64,000 nt of DNA from Brachycybe producta (taxonomy: Eukaryota; Arthropoda; Diplopoda; Playtdesmida; Andrognathidae): contig JAUPFP010000105.1 in assembly GCA_036925085.1 (NCBI GenBank), positions 186,001 to 250,000 of the forward strand, read 5' to 3'. Positions 1 to 11,400 of this stretch are shown piece by piece. The position numbers and the translations under genes were made by a program. Under the pieces are notes generated by a model, which ran no database searches, was not told the origin of the DNA, and worked only from the letters and a program-made list of their open reading frames with translations. Each line of letters opens with the position of its first letter. The stretch's first letter is position 1.

Positions 1-60
1 GGTGAAAGTCTAGTCATAATCACAATGTTACCAGTCGTTACTTATCCGTTTTCTTTACAG

Positions 61-99
61 ATATTTGATCTTCCTTTAGTGGCCAGACGCAGCCAGTAG
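61..99 (+). other. Possible exon edge at the window start
   Basis: GTTTTCTTTACAG ends at position 60 and is followed by 12 open codons (IFDLPLVARRSQ) and TAG. A last exon is possible; nothing else supports it. Confidence 0.15.
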
Positions 100-249
100 C
101 CGACCATTGCTATTAATAATTGGAATTGTATGCTTGAGGACGTATAGTGAATTATAGGTCGATTACAAACGCACCAAGTTTGGTTAAACGAACGGTTTGC
201 CTCTCAACAGTAACAGGAGAGCACAGAAAATTAATACATATAAAAAGAC

Positions 250-250
<1 letters not shown>

Positions 251-281
<31 letters not shown>

Positions 282-349
282 GTAATAATAATAATAGTAA
301 TAATAATAATAATAGTAATAATAATAATAGTAATAATAATAATAATAAT
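251..349. repeat. (AAT)n microsatellite with regular AGT interruptions
   Basis: About 99 bp of AAT repeats in which AGT breaks the run every 12-18 bases, giving a higher-order unit. Long Ile or Asn frames here are artefacts. Confidence 0.95.
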
Positions 350-1500
350 GAGAAAATGGGCTACCATAAGGTTATTATTATGTTCATGAATCTATATGAT
401 TCAAAAATTATATTATGGTTAATGACTTTAATGATTAAAAATAATTTTTAACCATTTTGAAACACGTTGTTTAACTTTTTTCGTTCTTGTTGAAAGATTG
501 GGTCTTCGGTGCGTAAATAAACCTTTTATGTTTTAATTACTAATTTAATAAAAGTGTACCCGTCATTTCTTTGCTAAAAATAGAATGAAAAAACAAAAGC
601 TTTTAAGAGATGACAGAGAATAGTATTAAAATAACTTTAAAAAGAATACTCTCATCTTAGAATAATTACTAATTAAATATGTAAAGACAAAGGAACACAA
701 TAAGCGTTTTTTATTTCGCGTTTGTAAATAGAAAAGTTACTACAAGCACATCTGAACCTTTACTAATCTAATTACCTAATTAATTAACTAATTTATTATC
801 TGTAACATGTCAAATTTCTTCTTTTGAAGTAATTAAGTCAACATTTTTTGTTCTTAAATTAAGTAAACAACTTTCTAAACATCTAGTCTATAGTAGGACA
901 ATGTTTGAAATACATGTAGATCTATCTGCCATAACCAAGTGTCCAAATTTTTCCCAAATCAATAAGAAATTTTTTATCTTATCACCTCGTAACTTTCTTG
1001 TTTAGTAACGGTTGCAGCTAAACAAAAGGCTGCTACACTTTCAGCGCATTGCATTTAATAAACTTTTCACCAATCAGCACCATGGTTGCACTTCTAAAGG
1101 CGCATTCACACTAGGCTAGTTTACAAGCTGCTGGTTATTAGCAGCAACAGCAAGCAGGAGCTGCTTTGGGTTCACACTTGTCCAGGCACTGCTGGTATTA
1201 GCAGCGCAAGTCATCCAATCACTGTCTTGCAAAAACACTAACAACCAACCAACCCAAGCAGTGGAGTTTCAACTACCCACTAGTGCCACTACCAGCGACA
1301 CTGGCTAGTAGCACACTGGTAATAGCAAGAAGGGAGTCACATGACCAGCTGGTAGCTGCTAAAGTTGGACATGTTCAACTTCTCCAGCCACTGTTGCATT
1401 GAACAATAGTATGCGTATTATTGTATTGCTATTATTATTATTATTATTATAAAATTATTCCATAGTGTACCAATTAAGTATATATGTGAAGTATATATGA
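350..1500. other. No gene seen; possible degenerate repeat at 1098-1370
   Basis: AT-rich with no exon signal. From about 1098, GGCGCATTCACACTAGG resembles the start of the local PIF-like MITEs and is followed by GCTGGT-ATTAGCAGC repeats, but no matching right end was found. Confidence 0.3.
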
Positions 1501-1627
1501 AGATTGCCTAGACAATCTGCAAAACCACCAAACTACTAGTGAATCTGTAAAATTCAATACATTTTAGGTGTTGAATTTTGCATATTCACTAGCAGGTTGG
1601 TTGTTTTGCAGATTGCCTAGGTAATCT
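1501..1627. repeat. 60-bp inverted repeat hairpin
   Basis: Arms 1501-1560 and 1568-1627 pair with about 87% identity around a 7-bp loop. The ends read AGATTGCCTAGACAATCTGC and its complement; AATCTGC recurs just outside (to 1650). A short foldback element; no clear target duplication. Confidence 0.75.
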
Positions 1628-2308
1628 GCAGACTGACTAGACAATCTGCAGATTGACAGCAACACATACAATTACAAAAAAAGTAAACCTAGAAGAACAA
1701 GCTCATCTTACCATATAAAAAAGATACCAAAATAATGCAAATATAAAAAAATACCATAAAAATGTCGTCATCCAAAGATATACTCCTTATATGCTTTACG
1801 TGCGTTCAACACTTTCAACAACATATAGACAGCTACGTCACTATTTCATATTGATGTACAGCGTGTACACGTTGCATATTAGTCGTACCGACATAACTAG
1901 GGCATTATTCTTATTTTACTGTAACATGTCAAAAGTAATTTGAAAGTGAACAATATATATTCAGTATCACAATGTTAAATCTCAATTTATCCATTTATAG
2001 GACATTTTCGACACCGGTTAATCAACCCATTGAAATAGGTATTAATATTAATGGCTGAGTTTTAAAAAAAAAAACATTTATTGAATGTTTTCGAAATCCA
2101 AATGAAAACAAGAAGCCAGATCGATTCAAGCAACTCTTCTTATAATTCTATTTAATTTTGTTTGTATTAAAAACCAAATCAAATAGAATTATATCTTCAA
2201 CATAATTCTAATCGCATTAAAATTATTAATCTCATAACTTCGTAAGTTATGTTCGGTAATTTTTTTTAAAGCAAAATGCCTTATTTTACAGGTCAACTTA
2301 TAACTTAA

Positions 2309-2951
2309 GAGCCTATATGTGTGACGCCATTTTGAATATTAGCAGATGACAATTATAGTTCCACTTTTCGCCGTTTAGTGGCGCCCCACAGCTAAGCCAT
2401 TGAAACCAATGAAAAAGAGAAATTCCTATTTTAAAAATACATGGTTCAGGCAAATGTTTTGTTTTCTGCAACGAAAATTATTATTTTCAAAATTCAAATT
2501 GCAATATGTACATAACAATATGGCTCATCTAGTGATACATTGGTACAAATTTATAATTAGTTTTTCTATTTTTAATTTCATTTTGAAATCTCGTATTTTT
2601 TTAGCTCATGTTAAATCCCATAGGCGACAAACGCTCCTCCGCTTATACATTTTATTTGATCAAACTTCCCACTAACCATAAGTTTCATGATACCCTAAAA
2701 TTTGACCACTAATTGTATACGACTCAAATTACTCACCATTGTAGATCAAAAGTTGCTCTTCCTTTTTTCAGTAGTGCATATTTACCCAAAAAAGAGTCGT
2801 TATTAAAATATACCCACTTTTATCCATCGATAAGAGAGAAAATGGCGGACAAAAGTGTATGAAAATTGATTTTTTTGCCACATGTTGACGTCACAGCTAC
2901 AGAAGCGCCTACATGCGAAGATTTTTGTAAGTTTTTTTTCACTGTAGGCTC
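2309..2951. mobile_element. TTAA-flanked DNA transposon, copy 1
   Basis: GAGCCTA...TAGGCTC ends are flanked by TTAA at 2305-2308 and 2952-2955. The interior shares the strings CATGTTAAATCCCAT and GCGCCTACAT with the copy at 33740-34638. TTAA targets are used by piggyBac and Kolobok; without a transposase the class is open. Confidence 0.75.
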
Positions 2952-3599
2952 TTAATGGGTGCGTCCGTGAGTACCTCTTATCATGGAGGATAATATTTTA
3001 GTCTAGCGAAAATGGCGGAATAATTTTATACATTTTCCCTTCGTTATCTCTGTGTGTAATGAATGCTCTGGTCAAGTCTACGTGCCTTACAGCTCACGAC
3101 TTCATACTAAACTGATTAGTGTACGCCAAAATGACGTTAAACGATCTTGATGGAGTTCATTTCGAATTGGCTTTGCCATTATTTATCCCAATAGTAGTGG
3201 ACAACTCTTATCACATTACTTTTTCTGCAACGTTTTCCGTAACCCATGAATTGTGACGCTTCTAAACGTACACGTCGTGCCACAAACCTCAGTCGCAAAA
3301 AAAAAAACTTTAATGGGTAATCACTGATCAGTGATTATTCATTAAATTCTTTAATTTTTAAAAATATGAAATAAATAACTCATCATATTTACTATAATTT
3401 AGTTAAAACTCATTTTAAAAAATCAAAATTTGTATAAATTATCAATGTATCATAAATCACTCATTTTATATACAAATAAATTAAAATTACCTTTGTTGAT
3501 TTTTTTTAAATCAAAAATAATTTAAAAAATATGGATTACTAATCACATCACAATTAACAATCGCATAAGTACTTCATACTGCTATGTTATCCCTTTAAA

Positions 3600-3760
3600 T
3601 ACCAACTGACGTCACTATTTAGTGTCGTACTCTTGATGATTGCTAAGTCAAAGCTAGTTCTAAACTCGTCAACTTTTGAATGGAAGTTTCATGTAAAGTT
3701 GAAGAGTTTTACCATTAGCTTTAACTTACCAATCATTTAGAATACGTCCATAAGCAGCAA
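3600..3760. repeat. Dispersed repeat, shared with 14425-14715
   Basis: GGAAGTTTCATGTAAA, then GTTGA-GAGTT, CATTAGCTTT and AGAATACG, occur in the same order here and at about 14590-14655. The 14-kb copy has TAAGGTG...CACCG ends and is likely a degenerate PIF-type element. Confidence 0.55.
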
Positions 3761-4019
3761 ACGAGTATTAGCTTATAGTTTTCCAGTATGCCTACCTTAA
3801 CGCATTAAACTATTAATGCAGAAAATGCCAACGGAAAATAAAATGTCTAATTTAAATAATTCTATTCTAGTTGTAATTTAGCAGACAATAACACAGGAAA
3901 AAAAAAGCTGAAATTGTTTCAACTTTTTCTATTCGGCCATATGGAGTTATATGCAGCACGTGCAAACTGAGTTGTCTAAGCTTTTAATTTTTGTTTCAAT
4001 TTACTGTTATTTTTTTCAG

Positions 4020-4113
4020 ACACGTGAGACCCAGGCCTAACTATGGGCCTGCTTTTATAAATTGTGAAGTGTTTGTTTACATCTTATATTGGACACTGGC
4101 CACTTCCCAATAA
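4020..4113 (+). CDS. Weak candidate last exon after a poly-T acceptor
   Basis: TTATTTTTTTCAG ends at 4019. With one base completing a codon, 30 codons are open (HVRPRPNYGPAFINCEVFVY... to TAA at 4111). The same bases contain a small CAGGCC/GGGCCTG hairpin, so a repeat end is an alternative explanation. Confidence 0.2.
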
Positions 4114-4434
4114 TAACAACAAGAAGTACAGAACATGCTTTTCCTTCCATTCAATCATTTCTTGAAAACCATAAAGAAAACTTAGCCAGAAATCTTAAGA
4201 ATTATTGCTACTCGTGCTTAAGTTGGCTTAACATTTTTATATTCTTTTGTGCAAAACAACAACAATAACAGTTAGTTGTAAACAGAATTGTCTCGATATT
4301 TTTTCCTATATTTGAGGAACAGTAATTATATTTTATATATTGCCTAACAATAAAACAAAACAAAAGAAATAAACCCCTTTTAACCCGGTTTATCCGCTCT
4401 GTTTCTTTCAAAATGTTTGTACTGTCTTCAAGAT

Positions 4435-4975
4435 TATTTTAGTGATGATTGGGTACGAAAAAAGAAAAGTCTAAAAATCTGGAGTTTGTGTTCCAAGACG
4501 AAAGAAAAAAAAAAGTAGGCCACAAAAATACAAGAAAAACAACCAGTAAAATCAAACTGATGACAGAAAGACAAGAAAGGAAAGAAGAACGCATAAATAA
4601 AAGAAGATCGACACATACACATACAGTATATTCATAGAGAAGAGTGAGAAATGATGGGAGACAACACCGTGCATGGTTCCCTTCAAAATACTATCGCGGT
4701 CACGATTCATCCAAATATGTTTATATGTTTGTGACCCACACGAAAAGATCTTTCCTTTTTTTTCTTCTTTCTTATTCCTTTGGATAAGATCCAAAGAAAA
4801 GAGAAAAACCTTTTGAAATTGGGGTCGAATCCTTTCCAGAGTTCACAACAACATCAATTCAGTATGCGGCTGGGCAATAGGCCTCCTCAATTCCTTACAA
4901 TAACATGCAAACACAAGCACAAACCTACACACAAACACACGCATACAAACGAACGACACGCGCACAAACACGTCG
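4435..4975. other. Purine-rich then CA-rich low-complexity stretch
   Basis: 4449-4640 is A/G-rich on the plus strand; 4905-4975 is an ACAAACAC-type imperfect repeat. No gene is seen. Confidence 0.6.
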
Positions 4976-5525
4976 CCTCTGGCAAGTAATTTCTATGCAC
5001 AAAAGCTGTTGCACCCTAATTAACTCTTGAAGAAAACATTGAGCGCAACCAAATTACATTTTAAAATCAACATCAACAACACTACTAATGATGTTTAGTT
5101 TTCTTAAGATTTTACTAGTAAGGAAAAAAGTTAACCATTTCAGTAAAAATAACAGCTGTTGCCATGCATATATGAATAGGTTAACCACGAAAATGTTAAC
5201 TCAAGAAGTTATGGATTCATCACGAGTAACTTTTCTAAGATTTACATAATGAATGTCCAATTTTCTTTTTTTCAAAAATAACTTTACCACCTGTTTCTAC
5301 TTGACAACAAAAAATAAAGAGTAAAAATGTGTTTTAAACTGGAAAAATACAAATAAATTATTGCCAAAAATGTAGGTTCAAACTTGAATAGTTTCAATTT
5401 TATTTTTCAACTAGTTGAATTTGTTTTCAACTTGCGGTTTGTCCTAAAACAGAACGACGTATTTGCTGGAAGGGAATTCCATATTCTAAATTATTCTAGC
5501 TCTTATTTCAATTAATAAGCATTGG

Positions 5526-5705
5526 ATGACCATATCTACAGGAGACTCTACACATACGGTGCTGGTTTCTGGAATTGCATCTAACAATGCTTTATTCTCT
5601 GAAGATAGCAAGCGTAAAAGAAGGGGCAAGGTTTTGCTCAACTACAATACGGATTTGCTAGCAATTGCCACTAAAGTTCACTCAAATACATGTAGGTTAG
5701 ATTAA
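5526..5705 (+). CDS. Short coding-like frame (59 codons), unrecognised
   Basis: ATG at 5526 opens a 59-residue frame beginning MTISTGDSTHTVLVSGIASN, passing through a basic cluster SKRKRRGK and a hydrophobic segment LLAIATKV, to TAA at 5703. The frame is open upstream to 5490, where ATTCTAG or AATAAG could be acceptors, and a weak donor AG|GTTAGA lies near 5694. Composition and raised GC look like an exon rather than chance. There is no poly(A) signal or TATA box close by. It could be an internal or last exon of a plus-strand gene, or a transposon remnant. Confidence 0.3.
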   Translation: MTISTGDSTHTVLVSGIASNNALFSEDSKRKRRGKVLLNYNTDLLAIATKVHSNTCRLD

Positions 5706-6238
5706 CATCAATTCATTGCAAATATTGATAAGAAACAGGAATTGCTACTAATTTGATAGTAAGTCCACACAGTTAAAGTGGTAAAGGTTTTCTCACTTCA
5801 ATTTAGCCAACATAAAAAACCAATATAGTGAATAGGCGGTCCACATTTAGGCTCTCATATTAAATATTTCTACACCTAATAATAATAAGATGACCGGAGC
5901 AAATTTGACCTTTTTCTGCAGTTCAAACTTTAAAGCCGTTTAATCATTTTCACCAAATAGAAACAAAGCTTTAACATTAAAAAAATCCTTACATATTGTT
6001 AAAAACTAGAATGATAGGTGAATATATTAGGAAATATTTTTATCCTAAAAAGACGACATAGGGTAATCATTTAGTTTGATATAAAGAGGTAATAAAAGAA
6101 TTCCAAGAATTTTTTTTTTGTTTAAATAGTTGAAAATATTTGCTATTATACCCCTTTTCCATCAGATTGAATGACACATTTGTAAATGTTACGGCAATCC
6201 CAATGACGACACAAGCTTCTTCTTACGATGATGTAGAT

Positions 6239-6545
6239 CAAGCATGTCACACTCGCGGCCCACAACGAATATCTTTGCGGCCCGGCCAATATAACAGTAT
6301 GTAACAAAAGTTTTAATAAACATTTCGTAGCTTAATTTTTAAAATTTCTAATTATACATACAGTATATATAATGTCAGGAAGAAAACATTAATTTTACCG
6401 TTGTTTTTGTTCTTGTTTATAGCGTACTTTTTTCTAAATAAACCTAAGTGTCTATAAAATTTGAAGTTTTTGTTTTTTTGTGGCCCACATAAACTTAAAA
6501 CCTTGTTTATTTGGCCCGTGTTAGCCTTTGAGTTTGACATGCTTG
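6239..6545. mobile_element. hAT-like non-autonomous element with 8-bp duplication
   Basis: CAAGCATGTCA-ACTC termini (one mismatch in 16) enclose 307 bp. Both flanks carry ATGTAGAT (6231-6238 and 6546-6553), a perfect 8-bp target duplication. GCGGCCCAC near the left end and GGCCCGT near the right follow the CAxxxxTGTCAAACTCGCGGCCC style of many animal hAT (Charlie-like) elements. Confidence 0.9.
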
Positions 6546-7502
6546 ATGTAGATACATGTAGTTGAAAATGATTTTTATGACACTTTTTACTTAGTACAAG
6601 TGAAAAAAGAAAACGAAGAAGAATTTAAAATTATGATAATTCTATTCATTTGTTTCTTTTTAAGGTTTATCAACAAGAAAATACAGTTAATTACTGATTC
6701 ATAATTTCTAAAACCATTTCAAATTGTTTTATTCAGAAGAAAAAAACTAATATTAATTATTTTCAGTCATAAAAAGTTTATATTAAAAAATATCACCACA
6801 AATCTAGTTATTAAAACTATTCTAGTTTTAAACAGAGTGGGCGCCTGCGTTTCACATAATATGTGAAAAAAGGCAGAAAACAAAAATAAAATAGAAAAAC
6901 AATCCAAAAAAAAACGTTTTCTTTACATTTCTGCTTTCCGTCGCGTTCAAAAGGGTTCTATCACATTACAATAAAACACACTGAAAGGGCATTTTTTATT
7001 TTATAGAAGAGAAGGGGGGGGATGAATAAGAGGAGAAGGAGCCATAAAGAAGAATGATGTCTCAGAAAGACGCCTCCATATTTACTATTATCTACAATTC
7101 CGCACGACAAGACGAAAAGATTTCACCTTTGTTCTGTCTACTTTCTGCCAAATAAAATTGGATTATTTAAATTAGCCAGACATTCTCCTTTCAGTTGGCA
7201 AAAATGTTCCTTAAGACTTTCTTTGGAAAAATTCTAAGAAAACGTTCAGATTCACGACGACTATTTTTTGCAGACTATTTATCCGGCCTTTTCATTTCTC
7301 TCTCTACTTTTTTTTTCATTTCATTGTCAACCCATGCAACTTAATAATTAATACTGTTGACCAATTTTTCGATCGAACTTTAGAGATTCCCCCCTCCCCC
7401 ACAAACCTTTTCTGACAAAACCATCCTTAATTCCGTCACCCACCCCCTCAAAAAAAAGGTAAAAGGAATCAAAAACTTGTCAACAAATGATTTGATCCAG
7501 AC

Positions 7503-7631
7503 CTGATCTTCTCTGAGGTTGCCACAAACCAGACGTCTCGTAACTGTACTGCCAGTGTTGCCGTTAGACGTATCTGGCAAAGGATCAGAGGACGAATTAC
7601 CGTCAGTGAAAACTTTGTCAACCGATCTCAT
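7503..7631 (-). CDS. Candidate coding exon with N-terminal Met, unrecognised
   Basis: On the minus strand an ATG at 7631 opens a frame (to 7380) whose first 43 codons look like real protein: MRSVDKVFTDGNSSSDPLPD, then a Ser/Thr/Asn/Gly-rich stretch and TRRLVCGNLREDQ. This part is near 48% GC in a roughly 34% GC background and avoids the Phe/Ile/Lys bias of random frames here. After it the frame drifts into low-complexity sequence, so an exon end near 7503 (CAG|GTCTGG, a weak donor) or a little further (a GTGGGT) is likely. Upstream on the same strand a CTTCTTCTTC tract ending ACAACAG could be an acceptor. It lies in the direction of transcription of the DGK-like gene but does not match that protein. 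An unrelated minus-strand first exon is as likely. Confidence 0.35.
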
Positions 7632-8388
7632 GATGAAAATAACATTTGGAGCGCAGATAAAAAAAAAACTGTTGTGAAGAAGAAGAAGAAGAAGAGCAAT
7701 TTAAAAGTTTCTTCAAATCTACGCAAAACAAAAGATCTACAAACAAGAAACGTTTAAAAAACACTTTCGAATAAACTCAGGCAGAAAAAAGTTTCCAAAA
7801 TGTTCAAAAACAGAAGAAACTCAATCATAATTACTATTTCTTTTCTTTTTTTTTTACCTATCTTCAAAAAAAATGTACTTGGACACGAGTGAGTAGTTTA
7901 GTTTTTGGCGGCACACAGAACATGTTTCAGTTCCCTTATTTTCTATATGTATTATTAAAAACAAGTAGCCAAAGTCACGCAGCACACTGAAACTAACGAA
8001 CCAAATGAAACACTTCAAAGAAAAATTTTCTCTAAACAAAAAAACGAAAGTAAATTAGGTACAAACACACACATAACCAAAACAACAACAACAACAACAC
8101 CCGGTTGGTTGTATGAACTGAAAAAGCATGTGTTTCTAAATTTCAAGCCAACAACAACAACATCACCACCACCTCCATATCCACACATACATATACACAA
8201 CTGACAAAAGTAGTCAAACGGAAAAGAAACAAAAAACTTTCGCAAACTTTGTGAGATATTTGCCAGATGTAAAAAAAAATCAAAAGTAGAGCCAAATGAA
8301 ACAACTCCTTCATAGCCAGTCATTTACGAGCCATGAAAAAAAAAGATAAGACACACAAGTGAATAAAATAACATTGCCACATACTTAC

Positions 8389-8422
8389 TTGTGGACAAAC
8401 GTGGACCAGTGAAAACACGCGC
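8389..8422 (-). CDS. Candidate 34-nt microexon with strong splice sites
   Basis: On the minus strand, TTTATTTATTTTAG is followed by 34 nt and then AA|GTAAGTATG, both near-ideal splice signals. The acceptor closely resembles that of the PH exon at 31324. Two of the three frames are open (for example ARVFTGPRLST). The length, 3n+1, would change phase. It lies about 760 bp upstream, in transcription sense, of the candidate exon at 7503-7631 and could belong with it, possibly as a 5' leader exon. No family was recognised. Confidence 0.35.
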
Positions 8423-9239
8423 CTAAAATAAATAAATAGTTTTGTAAAAAAAAATATCAGTTCAGAAGAGAAAATTTCTAAATTTGGATAGTGATATGAA
8501 AAAAAAAACCAGCAGGTATTTAAAACGACTCGAATTCCGCAAGCAACTTTGTGGCACATTAGAAGTTAGGGAAGGTTAATTTATCAGGGGAGGTGTTTGA
8601 AAACTTCCAGCAGTTTCGTTTGAAATCGATTAAAGTTCACTCCTGTAGGCCTACGAAGGACGAAAGAAACAAAACACTGTAACTACACTTTATGACGTCA
8701 TTAATATGAGCAGTAAACGTCATTCATTAGACATAAAAAAAATGTTGCCAATAATTCACTTGGTCTACATTATTGTCCAGTTCAACAATTATAACCATAT
8801 TAAAAATTTAATGCCGCTTTCGAAAGATCCTGCTTTTTGTCTACTCATTTTTCAGAGTAAGACAAAAGAAAAGAAAAAATGAAACTCATTATAAAAATGA
8901 CTCAAAAAGTACAAGAAATCATACATAGCATGAAGTAATAATTAATACAGCAGCTTTGCAAGGAAGCCCATTGCTCCTCTCATTGAAAACACATTGTGTG
9001 AAGTATCATTTTCAAATAGTCATGTTCCGATAGCGATATGAATATGAATACTATCGCGATAGTCAACTACTCGATAGTCAAACTATTGAGTGGTTTAGAA
9101 ATCGATAGTTCTATCGATAGTTTTACGAACTATCGATAGTTTTAAAAAAAATCAACACACTGTCTCACTGTGACTCTCACATAAACAATAATGTATCTGA
9201 AATAGTGGATGCTAGATGGCGCCATAATTATTTCGATTT

Positions 9240-9425
9240 GTTGTTTGTACATATGTACTGTGTGCACATTGTGCACCTTGTGAACCATGTACGCCGTGCA
9301 CAATGTGCATATTGTTCACTTGAACGTGTACCTTGTGCACATTGTACACTTTGTGCAATGTAACGTGCATACCTTGTGCACTTTGTGCAATGTAACGTGC
9401 ACACCTTGTGCACCGTGTGCACTCT
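9240..9425. repeat. TTGTGCAC-rich minisatellite
   Basis: Degenerate tandem units built on CCTTGTGCAC and GTGCAATGTAACGTGCA; the last units repeat with a period of about 34 bp. The long minus-strand frame across it (HTVHKVCTLHCTKC) is a product of the repeat. Confidence 0.8.
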
Positions 9426-9544
9426 TAAACTGCATTGTATAATTTTGTATTGTAACATTAGTGAGTAATGGTGTAATGGCTTGTAATAAGTATGCTATGG
9501 AGTCTATGGACTGGTAAAACTACTAAGACAGGTTGTGTGTCTAA

Positions 9545-9858
9545 AGCCTGGTTTACACGGATAGAGTATTTAGTAGAGTACTGGGTAGAGTAGAGTAACT
9601 CTACCTGTAGAAACCCAGCAAAAATCGCAGTAGAGTAGAGTTTGCAGTAGAGTACTGGTTTGCTGGTAGAGTAGAGTACTATCGCACATGTGGCAAAGTA
9701 GCTCTACTCTACTTACCCCCTCCACCTCGAAACACTCTACTAGCCTCCCCACTATACCCGTGTAGACTCAACTTTCTTCAGTAGAACAGAGTTACTGGTA
9801 GAGTTCAGTCTACTCTCCTCGCTATTCTACTAAAAACTCTACTCGTGTAAACCAGGCT
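9545..9858. mobile_element. PIF/Harbinger-like MITE (TAA duplication), nested in the hAT
   Basis: AGCCTGGTTTACACGG...CGTGTAAACCAGGCT flanked by TAA at 9542-9544 and 9859-9861. The interior is packed with TAGAGTA motifs in both orientations. Confidence 0.85.
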
Positions 9859-10286
9859 TAACAGGTTTTTAATGTAGATTTTAATTTACAACCTTGAAAA
9901 AAGTTGAAAACTATCGATAGTGAAGTGACTATCGATACTATCTATCGGCCCTGTAAAATACTATCGATAGTGCTATCGATAGCTTATTTTTGACTATCGC
10001 ACATCACTATTTTCAAATAATTATAAAGTATTTTAAAGGGCTGGTTGGCCACTGCTGTAGACTAGTGGTTCTGAAGTTTACGTTGTGTTTTTTGCTTGCG
10101 GCACAATATTTTTTACCTGGAGAAATAAATCGCCGCACATCTAGCCAAAGTCACTAATTTATCCACGTAAAAAATACGCTCATTCATAGAAATTCACTGG
10201 AAGTATAATTATTGTATAGGATTCAGTTTGAAGCTTTACGGATACGTAAACATTTTTTTTTTCTATTTCTGCGAGCAAATTTCTGA

Positions 10287-10633
10287 AGTTTCGTTTAGAC
10301 TACTCATGCTCGTTGAGGTGGCTCATCGATAAGCTCAAGTAATGTGGACGGACTCGCAAGCAGCGATAAAAGTAGCACGAGTAATATGTGCCAGGGGTCA
10401 GTACATCAAAGAGGTGCTGCTCGTCAAGACTTGCCAAGTCATTGGACGGGGACCAAGCACAGTTTAGTTGACTCGCTGTACTCATTGAGTTTCTCCCATA
10501 ATAATAAAACTTGCACTGGTAATCCAAAACTTCTTCGTCAAAGCCTCTCCAGTAACTAAACTCTCAACTCTCAGTTGACAACTTGACAAGAGCACGAGCC
10601 CAAGCCTGACAAGCCCAAGCACGACTAGTCTAA
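10287..10633. mobile_element. Foldback element with GTTTAGACTA ends
   Basis: GTTTCGTTTAGACTACTC at the left pairs with GACTAGTCTAAACGCACC at the right; CTAA follows the right end, the left flank is TGA. Probably another TWA-target MITE with a decayed duplication. Confidence 0.6.
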
Positions 10634-10864
10634 ACGCACCCTAATAATACAAGTAATATCAAAATTATAATTTTATTATATTAAAATAACTTTGGCTTTT
10701 AAAAGGGGGGACAAACGTGCCAGCTTTGCCAGTGTCTGCAGGCGCTTATCCGCACACGGCACACTAGTATGCCAGAGCACACACTTTGTGCCTTTGTAAA
10801 CCACTGGTTTAGTGCATACTGCATACATATAATAAGGAGATTTCGTTTATTTTGCTTTTGTTTG

Positions 10865-11400
10865 TACGCTGTACAAACAAGGACAAAAACCCTTTGACGC
10901 ACGTCGGAATTTATATAAATTTAAATTAATAAATGAACCACTTTTTTTCTCAAGGTAAACTATATGTTGCACACTCCCCATCCAAGAACCCCATGATATT
11001 AAATTGGAGGGGAAAAGGTTGGAAAGTGTAGAAGGGGGAGGGGGAGACAGAGAAACGTGGAGGAAGAAAAAAGGGGGAGGGGGTGACTGAAATTGAAATG
11101 AAAGCAGTAAAAAAGGAACAAACGACGCGCATGCGCACACCAGAGAAAATGAAAAACTCATTTTCTCTTTCAAATATAAAAAGGGGAGGGGATAATAGTA
11201 GCAAAATTAAACTACAGTTTATCACAGGCAATTGTGCCCAGCATTGGAATTTATTTTGCTCTGCCCTTTTATGAACGTCATCAATTTCTAATTGGTTTGT
11301 TACTTGGACTGACATCATAAAAGGGCAGAGGAAAAGAAATTCTAATGCTGGGCACAATTGCCTGTGAATTTTGCTCCCGTCATTTATGACGGGTTACCCC
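10865..11400. repeat. Dispersed G-rich repeat, copy 1, interrupted by a palindromic MITE
   Basis: Shares long stretches with 27955-28290: GCTGTACAAACAAGG, ACTATATGTTGCAC, CCATCCAAGAACCC, GATATTAAATTGGAG, a GA/G-rich block, TGACTGAAATTGAAATGAAA, GCGCATGCGCAC, and a final TTTATGACGGGTTACC. A palindromic MITE (11223-11366) lies inside. Reverse-strand frames are not conserved as protein. Confidence 0.8.
11223..11366. mobile_element. ACAGGC palindromic MITE, copy A
   Basis: CACAGGCAATTGTGCCCAGC...GCTGGGCACAATTGCCTGTG with inner CTGCCCTTTTATGA and TTTCTAATTGGTTTGTTA. One of five similar elements in the window. Confidence 0.85.

Larger units (their letters stand above)
9017..10009. mobile_element. 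hAT-like element with ACTATCGATAG subterminal repeats
   Basis: TAGTCATGTTCCGATAG...CTATCGCACATCACTA is flanked by TTTTCAAA at 9009-9016 and 10010-10017, a perfect 8-bp duplication. Both ends hold clusters of CTATCGATAG palindromes (about 9045-9145 and 9907-9985), probable transposase-binding sites. The interior has a TTGTGCAC minisatellite and a nested PIF-like MITE (9545-9858). No transposase frame remains. Confidence 0.85.

Noticed and set aside
147..451. Frames of poly-Ile and poly-Asn near the window start
   Set aside because: Produced by the AAT microsatellite on both strands.
2232..2250. ATAACTTCGTAAGTTAT, like a recombinase half-site
   Set aside because: Short self-complementary AT sequence with no spacer or second arm; chance match.
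4811..4830. GGGGTCGAATCC as a tRNA T-arm
   Set aside because: No acceptor stem, D-arm or anticodon arm could be placed around it. No tRNA was found in the window.
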